Source: an uncultured Lachnospiraceae bacterium
GTDB taxonomy: Bacteria > Bacillota > Clostridia > Lachnospirales > Lachnospiraceae
NCBI GenBank assembly: GCA_902776305.1
Contig: CACYPS010000009.1
Span: 1-64,000 of the forward strand
Reading direction: 5' to 3'
DNA: 64,000 nucleotides
The notes beneath the pieces are model-generated. The model saw nothing but the letters and a program-made list of their open reading frames with translations, did no database searches and was not told where the DNA came from. The position numbers and the translations under genes were made by a program. Positions 53,496 to 63,900 of the stretch are shown here, piece after piece; positions within the stretch are counted from its first letter, which is position 1, and each line of letters starts with the position of its first letter.

Positions 53496-54866
53496 TCACC
53501 TGAAGTATGTCACCAGACCGTAAATTACCAGGAAGCCGATCAGAAGCGGCAGTATGAACTGGAAATAAAAACGCAGCCCGCGCGGGACTTTGACGCCCTC
53601 ACCGATGTTGACCTCCTTGAAATAGTTCTCAAAGCCCCACCCGAACTTCCAGGTACAGAACAGGGATGTGATCAGAGAGCCGATCGGCAGTACGAGGTTG
53701 CTGACGAAGAAGTCTTCGAGATCCATGACGCAATTGCCTTCTTTCAGAGGCTGGAATGAACTCCATACGTTGAAGCCCAGCGCGCACGGGATCGACAGTA
53801 TGATCAGGGCGATTCCGTTTATGATAGCTGACTTTGCACGGCTTGTGCCGAACATGTCCATAGAGAAGCCCATGATATTTTCAAATACGCCGATCATTGT
53901 CGACAGTGCAGCGAAGAACAGGAAAGCGAAAAACAGCGTTCCCCAGAAGCGGCCCATCGCCATAGTGCTGAATACACGCGGAAGAGTCAGGAAAATGAGG
54001 CTCGGTCCCGCATCCGGTGCTATTCCGTAGGCAAAGCAGGCCGGGAAGATAATGAGGCCGGCGACGATCGCGACAAATGTGTCGAGTCCCGCTACTACGA
54101 GCGCCTCCCCGAGGAGCGAACGCTTCTTATCGATGTAACTGCCGAAGATTTCCATGCCGCCCATACCGAGACTGAGTGTGAAGAAGCTCTGGTTCAGCGC
54201 TGCATAGAAGACGTTGCCAAGTCCGGCGGCTTTCATATTTTCAAACGACGGCTTCAGATAAAAGCTGAGTCCCTCGGAAGCGCCCGGCAGCGTAAGACTG
54301 CGGATGCCGAGGACGATCATAATGCTGATCAGTGCGAGCATCATGATCTTTGTGATTTTTTCCACGCCGTTCTCAAGTCCGATTGCACAGATTATGATGG
54401 TCAGAATAAAAACGAAGAGCATACAAAGTATGAGAGTCTTCGGCGAGGCCATCATTTTTCCGAAAATGTCCGCGATCTCGTCGGTATCCGCACCGACAAA
54501 ACGTCCGGAAGCCATCAGGATAAAATAGTGGATGATCCAGCCTGAGATGACCGAATAGAACATGAGCAGGCAGTAGTTGCCGGCGACAGCGAAGTAGCCC
54601 ATGAGGTGCCATTTGGTGCCTTTCGGTTCCAGCATCTTGTATGCGGGGAGAATGCTCTTTCGGCTGTGACGGCCTATTGCGTATTCCATGGTCAGGACCG
54701 GGACGCCCAGGATGATCAGGAAGAGCAGGTACACCAGAACGAAAAGACCGCCGCCGTTCTGACCGGTTATGTACGGAAACCTCCAGACGTTGCCGAGGCC
54801 GATCGCGCAGCCGGCAGAGAGGAGGATGAAGCCGAGGCGGGAACCTAAGTTTTCTCTGTTTTGCAT
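53496..54866 (-). CDS. Neurotransmitter:sodium symporter (NSS/SNF family)
   Basis: A 456-residue Na+-coupled transporter with 11-12 helices. The N-terminal SAGCAIGLGNVWRFPYIT and the GGGLFVLVYLLFL segment contain the sodium- and substrate-site motif of LeuT-type proteins. The likely substrate is an amino acid. Single gene. AAAGGGG precedes the ATG. Confidence 0.93.
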   Translation of the reverse strand: MQNRENLGSRLGFILLSAGCAIGLGNVWRFPYITGQNGGGLFVLVYLLFLIILGVPVLTMEYAIGRHSRKSILPAYKMLEPKGTKWHLMGYFAVAGNYCLLMFYSVISGWIIHYFILMASGRFVGADTDEIADIFGKMMASPKTLILCMLFVFILTIIICAIGLENGVEKITKIMMLALISIMIVLGIRSLTLPGASEGLSFYLKPSFENMKAAGLGNVFYAALNQSFFTLSLGMGGMEIFGSYIDKKRSLLGEALVVAGLDTFVAIVAGLIIFPACFAYGIAPDAGPSLIFLTLPRVFSTMAMGRFWGTLFFAFLFFAALSTMIGVFENIMGFSMDMFGTSRAKSAIINGIALIILSIPCALGFNVWSSFQPLKEGNCVMDLEDFFVSNLVLPIGSLITSLFCTWKFGWGFENYFKEVNIGEGVKVPRGLRFYFQFILPLLIGFLVIYGLVTYFR

Positions 54867-54938
54867 ATTATTTTTCCCCTTTAAACGACAAAAGTAAGTT
54901 TAGTATAGTGCTTAAAAGGGGATGAGACAAGTGCATAA

Positions 54939-56458
<1,520 letters not shown>

Positions 56459-56549
56459 TTTGCCATAGGTATGCAGGGCGAAATCGTTTCGAAATCAGAT
56501 ACGGCACGATGTTTGCTGCATAGCTGAGTTAAACAGATATAACGTGAAA

Positions 56550-56597
56550 AGGGACGGCTCTTTTACGTGGAAAATCCACGCGAAAGGAGCCGTTCCT
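56550..56597. terminator. Hairpin after the GH1 pseudogene
   Basis: Arms AGGGACGGCTC... (56550-56564) and ...GAGCCGTTCCT (56583-56597) with an inner ACGTGG/CCACG stem. No T-run follows, so termination is uncertain. Confidence 0.45.
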
Positions 56598-56694
56598 GAT
56601 TGCTAAGGACTGTCCTATGTGAAAACACTCGAACTTCTCTTATATACATGGTAAAATAGTGGCAGGCGAGACTTGAAATTAAGAAGGTGTTACC

Positions 56695-59028
56695 ATGTTA
56701 GAACGCATTAAAGGCAAAGCCGTGCTTTGTCTCATTTTAACCATATTCTGGATCGGTCTTATCCTGATCCACAATCCACATGTGACAAATAAGTATGCCA
56801 CCCGTTACTTCGGCATTTCGCATGCAGGAGGTATCCCGGTTAACGGAGGTGAGACCGTTGAGCAGGCCTTTACCATAAAAGGCGGCGGTCTTATGCGCCT
56901 CAAATGCTTTGTCGGCGGAGTTGATGCGGAAGGCGAACAGCTGCGTTTTCGTGTCAAGACGGGCGACGGCAAGGTCGTGGGTGAGCAGGTCCTCGCTGAG
57001 GATTCCTATGAAATCTGGCACATCATAGATATTGAGATGAATACAGATCTCAGCGGCGTCAGCGATTACACACTGGAAATCACGAATATCAGTCCTCCGA
57101 ACGGTCCCGGCTTCGTTGTATACGGCTATTTCCCGAATCAGAAGGGTCTGACGAGCCGTCAGCCGGCAGCCAAACTGAACGGTGCCGATTCCGGTATGTC
57201 CGTCGTTATGCGTGCCGGCATCTGGGACGGGACCATACAGAAGATATATTACGGCCAGTGGCTGATCATGATTCTGCTTTCGTACCTTGTGGTTCTGCTT
57301 CTTAGCGACAGTCCTTCGCGCAATTTCCTGGTCATCTCGGCTGTGATCGGTTTTCTTTTTGCGGTCTACAACCCGTTCTGGAATTATCTTGACGAGAATA
57401 CGCATTACTTCCGATCCTATGCAATCAGCGAGGGATACTGGCACGACGGAAAAGACGAGAACGGATCCTATGGCGGAAATCTTCCCGCGAACTTTGATGA
57501 TTCGCTCATCGTCACGCTGAGTCCGATAAATTATTATGCAAATGCCGACATACTTAGCGCCCCCTACTCCTCCGAGAAGGAGTGGTACACGACGCCCTAC
57601 ATGTCGTCGGTGCTGCCGTTTGATCACATGATAGCGGCAATCGGTATAAAAATCGGTACGCTGCTCCGCCTGCCGATCGTGTGCGTCGTACTGCTTGCGC
57701 GTCTGACGGACCTCGCGTTCTACATTGCCCTGTCCTATGTGGCAATCCGCAGAATGCATTACTACAAGATTGTCTTCTTCACGATGGCTACGATTCCGCT
57801 CGCAACATATCTTGCGGGTGCGTGCAGCCAGGATGCGGTGCATATCTCCGCGACATTCCTGTTCCTTGCGGTTCTGCTTTCCTACGTGTTCGAGGACCCG
57901 GGTGCACGGGTGAACGCAGTCACGACGGAGACGGGCTATATCGATGTGAACGCGGTTCGAGCCGCGGCGGGCGAGGGCGACGCATCACGAGCGGAGGTGA
58001 GTGCATTTGCAAATGAAAAACATGCGGCAAATGCAACAGAGATGAACTCAGCGGGCGGTGCTGAAGGACGCACAGATTATGGGACAAAGGAAGCGGACAA
58101 AAGTACAAGTCAGGCTACAGCAGAAGCGATAGGTAATGAGTTCGCCTCAAGTACAGAAAATGCAGTCAGTACATCGCCTGAAACAGGTTCTTCAAGCGGA
58201 CAGAAAAAGAAACACAGCCACGACCAGCTCTCAGCTGCCCAGCTGGGAGGGTTTGCCAAGGTCGAGCAGGTTTCGAAGATAGGACTTCCTCAGATTGTCG
58301 GACTGCTCATACTCTTTGTATTCGTGGCGTCCATCAAGTATCTGATATACTCGCTGCTATTTGTCCTTGTTTTCTTCATTCCGAAGGAGAGATTCGCGAA
58401 ACCCGGAATGAAAAAGTGGTTCATACTGTCGGGAGTTCTGCTCGGTGTCCTGCTGATGGTTTACCAGGTGTATATGCTGAAGACATATCCGTTTGTCGAG
58501 ATGAGGAACGGAGATGTGGATGTGGCGGGTCAGATGGCATTTGTCTTCGGAGATTTTTACGGTGCGTTCCGTATTCTTGCGCACTACTTTACAGGGCAGT
58601 TCCTGCTCCAGCTGTATGGCATTTATATGTTCAGGGAGTTCAATGGGATTGCATATCTGCTCAGCGGCGTGATTCTTCTGTCAGGCGTACTCGCCGCAGA
58701 CAAATACCACTGGGAGAACCCTCGCCGCCGCGCTGCTTTCCACTGGGTCGCTTTCATAACGATCATCGTGATGTGCGCGCTCATTATATCCGCACTTTAT
58801 GTCGGTTACACGCCGGTGGGGAGTACGGACGTTGACGGCGTGCAGACGCGTTACCTGATACCGTTCCTTCCTCTGCTCGGTATTGTGATAGCCGATCTGC
58901 CGGTCGAGAGTAAGATCAGGCATCTGGAGGAGAAAATCGCATTTATTATGGTGCTCGGAAATATGTTGTTCCTGGCATACTATACGCTGATAGACAGGCT
59001 GTTTTACTGGCCGTCTGTGTGGAACTGA
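56695..59028 (+). CDS. Large membrane protein, DUF2142-like (GT-C-type topology)
   Basis: A 777-residue multispanning protein. One N-terminal helix, an extracytoplasmic beta-rich region (about 30-170), then about 10-12 helices. FWNYLDENTHYFRSYAISEG (helix-loop Asp/Glu) and YLAGACSQDAVHISA match DUF2142, a family with glycosyltransferase-C-like topology found with cell-surface polysaccharide genes. Residues about 402-520 are an Ala/Ser/Thr/Glu-rich low-complexity insertion in a loop. AAGGTG precedes the ATG. Single gene, no polysaccharide cluster beside it. Confidence 0.75.
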   Translation: MLERIKGKAVLCLILTIFWIGLILIHNPHVTNKYATRYFGISHAGGIPVNGGETVEQAFTIKGGGLMRLKCFVGGVDAEGEQLRFRVKTGDGKVVGEQVLAEDSYEIWHIIDIEMNTDLSGVSDYTLEITNISPPNGPGFVVYGYFPNQKGLTSRQPAAKLNGADSGMSVVMRAGIWDGTIQKIYYGQWLIMILLSYLVVLLLSDSPSRNFLVISAVIGFLFAVYNPFWNYLDENTHYFRSYAISEGYWHDGKDENGSYGGNLPANFDDSLIVTLSPINYYANADILSAPYSSEKEWYTTPYMSSVLPFDHMIAAIGIKIGTLLRLPIVCVVLLARLTDLAFYIALSYVAIRRMHYYKIVFFTMATIPLATYLAGACSQDAVHISATFLFLAVLLSYVFEDPGARVNAVTTETGYIDVNAVRAAAGEGDASRAEVSAFANEKHAANATEMNSAGGAEGRTDYGTKEADKSTSQATAEAIGNEFASSTENAVSTSPETGSSSGQKKKHSHDQLSAAQLGGFAKVEQVSKIGLPQIVGLLILFVFVASIKYLIYSLLFVLVFFIPKERFAKPGMKKWFILSGVLLGVLLMVYQVYMLKTYPFVEMRNGDVDVAGQMAFVFGDFYGAFRILAHYFTGQFLLQLYGIYMFREFNGIAYLLSGVILLSGVLAADKYHWENPRRRAAFHWVAFITIIVMCALIISALYVGYTPVGSTDVDGVQTRYLIPFLPLLGIVIADLPVESKIRHLEEKIAFIMVLGNMLFLAYYTLIDRLFYWPSVWN

Positions 59029-59103
59029 GCGGACAGGCATGGAGATTAGGTATGTAGATGATGAAAATTAAAGAATAACACATAATACTCATGTCAGATG
59101 ATG

Positions 59104-59140
59104 GCCGGCGGAAAATGATTTTTCCGCCGGCTGTTTTTTT
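59104..59140 (+). terminator. Terminator of the DUF2142-like gene
   Basis: A 12-bp stem GCCGGCGGAAAA (59104-59115) with TTTTCCGCCGGC (59120-59131), then TGTTTTTTTT. Confidence 0.92.
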
Positions 59141-59148
59141 TGCATCGT

Positions 59149-59257
59149 ATTTTATTCTTCATCGCGCAATACTCGTGACGTGAGTCTATGATACGCGCGC
59201 ATAGTGAAATCCGGCTTCATCGCCTTATACTCGCGGCAAGAACGCCGAGGCGTTCTT
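59149..59257. repeat. Repeat family B long copy (inverted) plus palindrome A
   Basis: 59149-59222 is the reverse complement of 27838-27910 apart from its centre. 59237-59257 is a palindrome A copy directly beside it, close to the stop of the threonine aldolase gene. Confidence 0.8.
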
Positions 59258-59273
59258 TAATTACGGAGAGTTG

Positions 59274-60332
59274 TTATTTCATACCGGCAAGGATTTCAAG
59301 AAGCTTATATACGTCTTCCCGGGCCGTTGACCAGCTCGTCGCGATGCGCATAACGACTCTGCTCTCATCAAGCTGCTCCCAGAAACTTATATCGACCTTG
59401 CTCTCCAGATACTCTCTCTGACGATTATTTAATACTACAAAAAGTTGATTTGTCGGGGATTCGAAATACAGTGGGAGTTCCGCGCTCTTTATTGCAGCCT
59501 GAATCTCGGAGGCATAGCCGAGCGCTGTCCTTCCGACATTTTCATACAAGCCATCGGTAAAGAGGACGTCGAACTGAAGCCCGAGAAGCCAGCCTTTTGC
59601 GAGCAGAGCCCCGTGCTGCTTCATGATGGTGAAGAAGTGAGGGATGTAATTTGGTCTCGGTATAACGAGAGCTTCGCCGAAGAGCGCACCGCATTTTGTG
59701 CCGCCGATGTAAAAAGCGTCGCAGAGGCGGGCGAGATCTTCGAGTGAAACGTCATTTGCAGGGGATGCGAGAGCGTATGCGAGCCGGGCACCGTCGACGT
59801 AGAGGGAGAGGGCGTTTGCATGGCAGATATTGCTCAGCTCGTTAAGCTCATCGAGTGTGTACAGAGTCCCGTACTCAGTCGGCTGGGAGATATAGACCAT
59901 ACCCGGCATGACCATGTGGTCGTGGTTGGCGTCGTTTGCATATGTTTCCACGTAACGGGCTACATCCGCGGGATGTAGTTTGCCGGGAGCGGTATGAGCC
60001 GAATGAGGAATCGTGAGCACCTTGTGACCGCCAAACTCGATTGCGCCGGCTTCATGGGTGCTTATGTGGCCTGTGTCCGCGGCGATAACGCCCTGATACG
60101 AGCGGAGGATGGAGTCTATGACCGTAGCGTTCATCTGTGTACCGCCGGTGAGGAAGAAGACTTCGGCATCCGGGCAATTACATGCGGCGCGTATCTTGTT
60201 TTTGGCGGATTCACAGATCGGATCTGTGCCGTAACCCGGCATGGAGAGTTCGGCGGTATCGGCCAGACGGCTGAGGATGGCCGGGTGGGCGGCGCGGGTG
60301 TAGTCGGAGGAGAAGTTGAGTTTGGTATCCAT
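59274..60332 (-). CDS. Low-specificity L-threonine aldolase-like PLP enzyme
   Basis: Splits L-threonine/allo-threonine to glycine and acetaldehyde; about 352 residues. The PLP lysine is in YIGGTKCGALFGEA; FLTGGTQMNATVI, DTGHISTHEAGAIE and LYVDGARLAYAL are family blocks (beta-eliminating lyase superfamily). The start at 60332 follows AAAAGGAG; the longer frame is unsupported. Single gene. Confidence 0.92.
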   Translation of the reverse strand: MDTKLNFSSDYTRAAHPAILSRLADTAELSMPGYGTDPICESAKNKIRAACNCPDAEVFFLTGGTQMNATVIDSILRSYQGVIAADTGHISTHEAGAIEFGGHKVLTIPHSAHTAPGKLHPADVARYVETYANDANHDHMVMPGMVYISQPTEYGTLYTLDELNELSNICHANALSLYVDGARLAYALASPANDVSLEDLARLCDAFYIGGTKCGALFGEALVIPRPNYIPHFFTIMKQHGALLAKGWLLGLQFDVLFTDGLYENVGRTALGYASEIQAAIKSAELPLYFESPTNQLFVVLNNRQREYLESKVDISFWEQLDESRVVMRIATSWSTAREDVYKLLEILAGMK

Positions 60333-60496
60333 AAAAGCTCCTTTTAGTGAATTCTTTGTTGTATTCGATAGGGATAAGTATAGCATGCATCTTCGTGAAT
60401 TGTGACATGGATTGTTTTCTTAAGTGATTTGTGAATTATTGTTGCGGTGGAGAGAATAAATTCGTAAGATGCTATGTAAATGAGGAATGTCTATAA

Positions 60497-60588
60497 TTTT
60501 TAAAGTAGCGGCCGCCAGGCGACGCCGCTCCGATTGCATTTTTAATGATATCGACTGTAATGTAGGTATGGAGTGGGAAGTTTGAAAT
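60497..60588. repeat. Half copy of the MITE-like element
   Basis: Aligns with 44464-44552 (AAAGTA.CGGCCGC, GACGCCGC.CCGATT, TGGGAAGTTTGA). It ends 20 bases before the rsmH start codon, so it may carry or disturb the promoter. Most of 60333-60607 is otherwise unrecognised. Confidence 0.6.
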
Positions 60589-60607
60589 AGTGGTAGAAGG
60601 AGTTCTT

Positions 60608-61768
60608 ATGGAGCAGAAACATAAACGCCGCCCGCACTACAGCGGAAAATATCCGCGGCGATTTGAAGAAAAATACAAGGAGCAGAATCCGGAGAAGTAC
60701 GGAGATACGATTGAGCATGTTATCTCGAAGGGGAGTACCCCCGCGGGTATGCACATCCCGATCATGGTGGATGAGATTCTCGGTTTTCTGGAAATCAAGC
60801 CGGGAGAAATCGGGCTCGACTGTACGCTCGGATATGGAGGACACAGTCTCAGAATGCTTCAGGCTCTGAGCAGTCAGACCCAGAATGCTGAAATGTCTGC
60901 GGATTCCATGACATGTATGAGCTCGAGCACTGAAATTTCAGAAGCCGATGAAAAAAAGGAGAGAGGAGTCGCGCACGGTGCAGGACACCTCTATGCTCTT
61001 GACGTAGACCCGATTGAAATCGTCAAGACACGGGAACGACTGAAGGAGAAGGGGTACGGCGAAGAAATCTTCACTGCGATACGCACGAACTTCCGCAACA
61101 TAGATGAGGTGGCGGAGAAGTACGGTCCGTTCGACTTCGTGCTTGCGGATCTCGGAGTTTCATCGATGCAGATCGATAATCCCGAGCGCGGCTTTTCCTA
61201 TAAGACCGACGGTCCTCTGGACATGCGGCTCGATCCCTCGAGAGGGGAATCTGCGGCGCAGCGGCTCGCAGCGCTGTCTGAAACGGAAATCGCTTCCATG
61301 CTGTATGAGAATTCGGATGAACCTTATGCAGCGGAAATCGCAAAAGCTGTGGGGGATGTGTACCGACGCGGAGGAAAAATTGGAACTACAGGTGAACTTC
61401 GCGAAGTAGTGAAAAAAGCTGTTGTAAGGATACCGGCAAAGAAGCTGGTGGAGGAGAGCAGGGAGGACGCGATAAAGAAGGCTTACGCGCGGACATTTCA
61501 GGCTCTCAGAATCGACGTGAACAGCGAGATGGAGGTCCTCTATGAGTTTCTGGAGAAGCTTCCCGGAGCGGTCAGAGAGGGAGGACGTATATGCATACTG
61601 ACTTTCCACTCGGGTGAGGATAGACTTGTAAAGAAGGCCTTCAAGGCAGGGCTTCGCGACGGCTTGTATAGTTATGCTTCGAAAGATGTGATCAGACCCT
61701 CGAAGGAGGAATGTTTCCGAAATCCGAGGGCGAGGTCGACGAAGCTGCGGTGCGCGATGAAGGCTTGA
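60608..61768 (+). CDS. rsmH: 16S rRNA m4C1402 methyltransferase (RsmH) paralogue
   Basis: A SAM-dependent methyltransferase of about 386 residues. HIPIMVDEILGFL, GLDCTLGYGGHS, FVLADLGVSSMQID, ERGFSYKTDGPLDMRLDP and the C-terminal TFHSGEDRLVK are RsmH hallmarks. It carries an N-terminal basic extension (about 45 residues) and, between the GYGGHS motif and DVDP motif, a Ser/Glu-rich insertion (residues about 86-126). No mraZ, ftsL or pbp genes follow, unlike the usual cell-division locus. GAAGGAG fixes the ATG at 60608. Confidence 0.88.
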   Translation: MEQKHKRRPHYSGKYPRRFEEKYKEQNPEKYGDTIEHVISKGSTPAGMHIPIMVDEILGFLEIKPGEIGLDCTLGYGGHSLRMLQALSSQTQNAEMSADSMTCMSSSTEISEADEKKERGVAHGAGHLYALDVDPIEIVKTRERLKEKGYGEEIFTAIRTNFRNIDEVAEKYGPFDFVLADLGVSSMQIDNPERGFSYKTDGPLDMRLDPSRGESAAQRLAALSETEIASMLYENSDEPYAAEIAKAVGDVYRRGGKIGTTGELREVVKKAVVRIPAKKLVEESREDAIKKAYARTFQALRIDVNSEMEVLYEFLEKLPGAVREGGRICILTFHSGEDRLVKKAFKAGLRDGLYSYASKDVIRPSKEECFRNPRARSTKLRCAMKA

Positions 61769-61773
61769 TTTGC

Positions 61774-62430
61774 TTAAAAGTATCTGTCTGCCCCGCGGAG
61801 ATCCTCCACAATATCAATGATCTGAGGGAACTTCGGGTAGTGCGGTTCCATGGTTTCTTTGTGGATAGCGACGATGGATGCGCCAATTTCCGCGGCGCAT
61901 GTTATACCGGAGAGAGAGTCCTCGAAGATGAGGATATTTTCATGTGTGCCGATCCGATCACATGCATCTCGGAACATCATGATTTTATTCTTGTAAGCGT
62001 TGTTGTCGTAGACGATGTGGTCCATGTCGAACCATTTGTCCAAATGGAATGTCTCGACGAAGAACTCGATGTTCTGAATGATGGAAGCTGTGGCGATGGC
62101 GCAGGGGATTTCGTGCTCTTTCAGGTAGTCGAAGAGCTCGTTGGCACCCGGAACAAGTTTCGCCCCGCCCGGAACATTACGGACGGTCTCGCGGTAGAGT
62201 TCCTCCTTGCGGAGAGAGTAGTATTCTAATTGATCCGGGGTGAGGGTGCCTCCGGAGAGGCGGCGAAGAATCTCGATATTGGGGAAGCCTGCGTATTCGG
62301 TGTCCATCTGCTCGGCGGTGAGGTGCTTGCCGGCGACTTCCATGGCGATGCGGTCCCAGGCGACGACATGATATGCGTCGTCGAAGAGAAGAGTGCCGTT
62401 GAAATCAAAAATAACGCCGTTATAGTGCAT
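61774..62430 (-). CDS. HAD-superfamily hydrolase, beta-PGM-like
   Basis: A 218-residue haloacid dehalogenase-type phosphatase. Motif I reads DFNGTLLFD, with Asn in place of the usual second Asp, a variant seen in some HAD subgroups. Motif II is TAS after AIATAS, and motif IV EDSLSGITCA. A helical cap lies between motifs I and II. Substrate unknown. The stop is five bases from the convergent rsmH stop. GGAGG precedes the ATG. Confidence 0.85.
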   Translation of the reverse strand: MHYNGVIFDFNGTLLFDDAYHVVAWDRIAMEVAGKHLTAEQMDTEYAGFPNIEILRRLSGGTLTPDQLEYYSLRKEELYRETVRNVPGGAKLVPGANELFDYLKEHEIPCAIATASIIQNIEFFVETFHLDKWFDMDHIVYDNNAYKNKIMMFRDACDRIGTHENILIFEDSLSGITCAAEIGASIVAIHKETMEPHYPKFPQIIDIVEDLRGADRYF

Positions 62431-62530
62431 AGTGCTTCCTCCATCTGGATTTAAAAACTACTGATAAAGTAATTGTGAAGGATGAGGGGGAGAGTGTCAA
62501 GGCAAAATAAATGCAGGAAACAACGAGATG

Positions 62531-62592
62531 ATTACAGGATTGTGGGAGTGCGTAAGCACGGAACAATCCGTAATCGACTTTTGGAGTCTTAA
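62531..62592. repeat. Dispersed repeat family E, copy 2
   Basis: Matches 41590-41648. Core GGATTGT...GTGC...GCAC...ACAATCC forms a hairpin. It abuts the Nudix start codon. Confidence 0.75.
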
Positions 62593-62599
62593 TAATTAC

Positions 62600-63121
62600 A
62601 TGGAATACTTAGATATATATGATGAAAATCGCAAATGGCTCGGCTACTCCCGCCCCCGCGGCGCTTCCTACATGCCCGGCGAGTATCATCTGATCGTGCA
62701 TGTGTGTCTTATGAATGAGAGGGAAGAGATGCTGATTCAGCAGCGATCCGACAGCGTTGCAAAGTGGCCGGGGATGTGGGATTTGACAATCGGCGGGCAT
62801 GTTCTTGCAGGGGAGACGCCTGAGCAGGCGGCAGAGCGCGAGGTGCAGGAAGAGCTGGGACTGCAGATTATACTTTCCGAGGCAGGGATCGTTGAGATGA
62901 CGATTCAGAATCGGCTTGATACAATATTTGTCGTGCCGGTCAAATGTGTAAGGGAATATGACGGGGATGCGGAGCATCTGCTTAAGAAACTTGTGCTTCA
63001 GGAGGAAGAGGTAAAAGCGGTAAGATGGGCTTCTATAGAAGAAATCAGGAGCATGATTGAGAATAGACGATTTCTCGGCTATCCTATGGATATAATTGAG
63101 AAGATATCCCTTCTGATGTGA
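62600..63121 (+). CDS. Nudix hydrolase
   Basis: A 173-residue Nudix protein. The Nudix box GGHVLAGETPEQAAEREVQ-EELGL is complete (G-x5-E-x7-REV-x-EE-x-G). The N-terminal YDENRKWLGYSRPRG and following block resemble the IDI-like/YfcD Nudix group. The frame is open to 62528, but that part is the family E repeat, so the Met at 62600 is preferred; the only nearby site, GGAG, is 13-14 bases away, so expression may be weak. Confidence 0.88.
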   Translation: MEYLDIYDENRKWLGYSRPRGASYMPGEYHLIVHVCLMNEREEMLIQQRSDSVAKWPGMWDLTIGGHVLAGETPEQAAEREVQEELGLQIILSEAGIVEMTIQNRLDTIFVVPVKCVREYDGDAEHLLKKLVLQEEEVKAVRWASIEEIRSMIENRRFLGYPMDIIEKISLLM

Positions 63122-63141
63122 TTTATCGTCATGACATGAAA

Positions 63142-63209
63142 TCAAGAACGCCTCGGCGTTCTTGCCGCGCCGCGCATGGTGCGAAGCACCTTCCTTAATG
63201 CGCGGCTGC
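63142..63209. repeat. Compound repeat A, copy 2
   Basis: Two mismatches to 26073-26140 over 68 bases. Lies just after the Nudix stop. Confidence 0.85.
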
Positions 63210-63259
63210 GATCCGCCGTGCCTAAGCATGCGTAACAAGCATTGTGCAGCTGAGGCTTT

Positions 63260-63361
63260 TAATCTCTGACGCGGGTTTGTATCCCATGTCAGAGACAAGT
63301 ATCATTTTGCGCATTCATCTCACGACTTAAGTCACGAGAATTCTGCGTCAGAGATTAAAAA
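63260..63361. repeat. Repeat families F and B joined
   Basis: 63260-63296 matches family F (39461) and forms a TCTCTGAC/GTCAGAGA hairpin; 63307-63361 matches family B (22692). The latter ends 21 bases before the ammonia-lyase remnant start. Confidence 0.7.
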
Positions 63362-63381
63362 CAGAAAGGGGAGACGGGACT

Positions 63382-63817
63382 ATGAACGAATCAGTAAAAT
63401 TGGTACATGCTGACCACACGGGCATGGAAAAAACCAGACATTACAATCGTGGAACCCAATAAAGCGGACTGCATCTTCCGCACAGCTGAAGCCGGTGATG
63501 GGAGATTACATAATGTAGAGGGGAGTCTGTCAACGATTATGGCAGGACTTGCCTGCGGGGAACCGTGTATGATCGGATGGGAGGAGTTGGATGCATATGC
63601 GGACAACTTTATGTCTGTGCCTGATTACGTTGCGGCTAAGGGTATGCGGATTCTCGGCAACCCTACAGGGAATGATGGCAGAGTGATCTCCGGAGAGAGC
63701 GGGGCCGCTGCACTTGGATGTGCTGTTGAGATTCTGCAGAATGAGAGTCTGGAGTATATTCGCAGAATACTGAAACTGGATCAGAATTCAAGAAGAATAG
63801 GCAAGGATTCTTGGTAA
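63382..63817 (+). pseudogene. Diaminopropionate ammonia-lyase remnant
   Basis: The start region is intact (GGGGAG site; ATG at 63382), but the first frame ends after 26 codons. The next frame contains the C-terminal third of a PLP diaminopropionate ammonia-lyase: VEPNKADCIFR, STIMAGLACGEPC, VAAKGMRILGNPTG, VISGESGAAALG. The central PLP-lysine region is missing, and the last residues after LDQNSR are altered. A large internal deletion plus end damage beside the IS200 element explain this. Confidence 0.85.
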
Positions 63818-63845
63818 TTCAATTGCCGAGAGGAATTGCCCCTTT
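63813..63845 (+). terminator. Hairpin between the remnant and the IS200 gene
   Basis: GGTAATTC (63812-63819) pairs with GAATTGCC (63833-63840), then CCTTTTTATC. Either the old gene's terminator or the subterminal hairpin of the element. Confidence 0.55.
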
Positions 63846-63859
63846 TTATCTATTGACAA

Positions 63860-63898
63860 GAACAAATGTTTGCAAACATGCGTTTGGTGTGATATACT
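63860..63898 (+). promoter_or_regulatory. tnpA promoter with LexA-like box and palindrome
   Basis: TTGCAA (63870-63875), 17-base spacer, TATACT (63893-63898). Overlapping it are the palindrome ATGTTTGCAAACAT (63866-63879) and GAACAAATGTTT (63860-63871), one base from the Firmicute LexA box GAAC-N4-GTTC. Confidence 0.5.
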
Positions 63899-63900
63899 AG

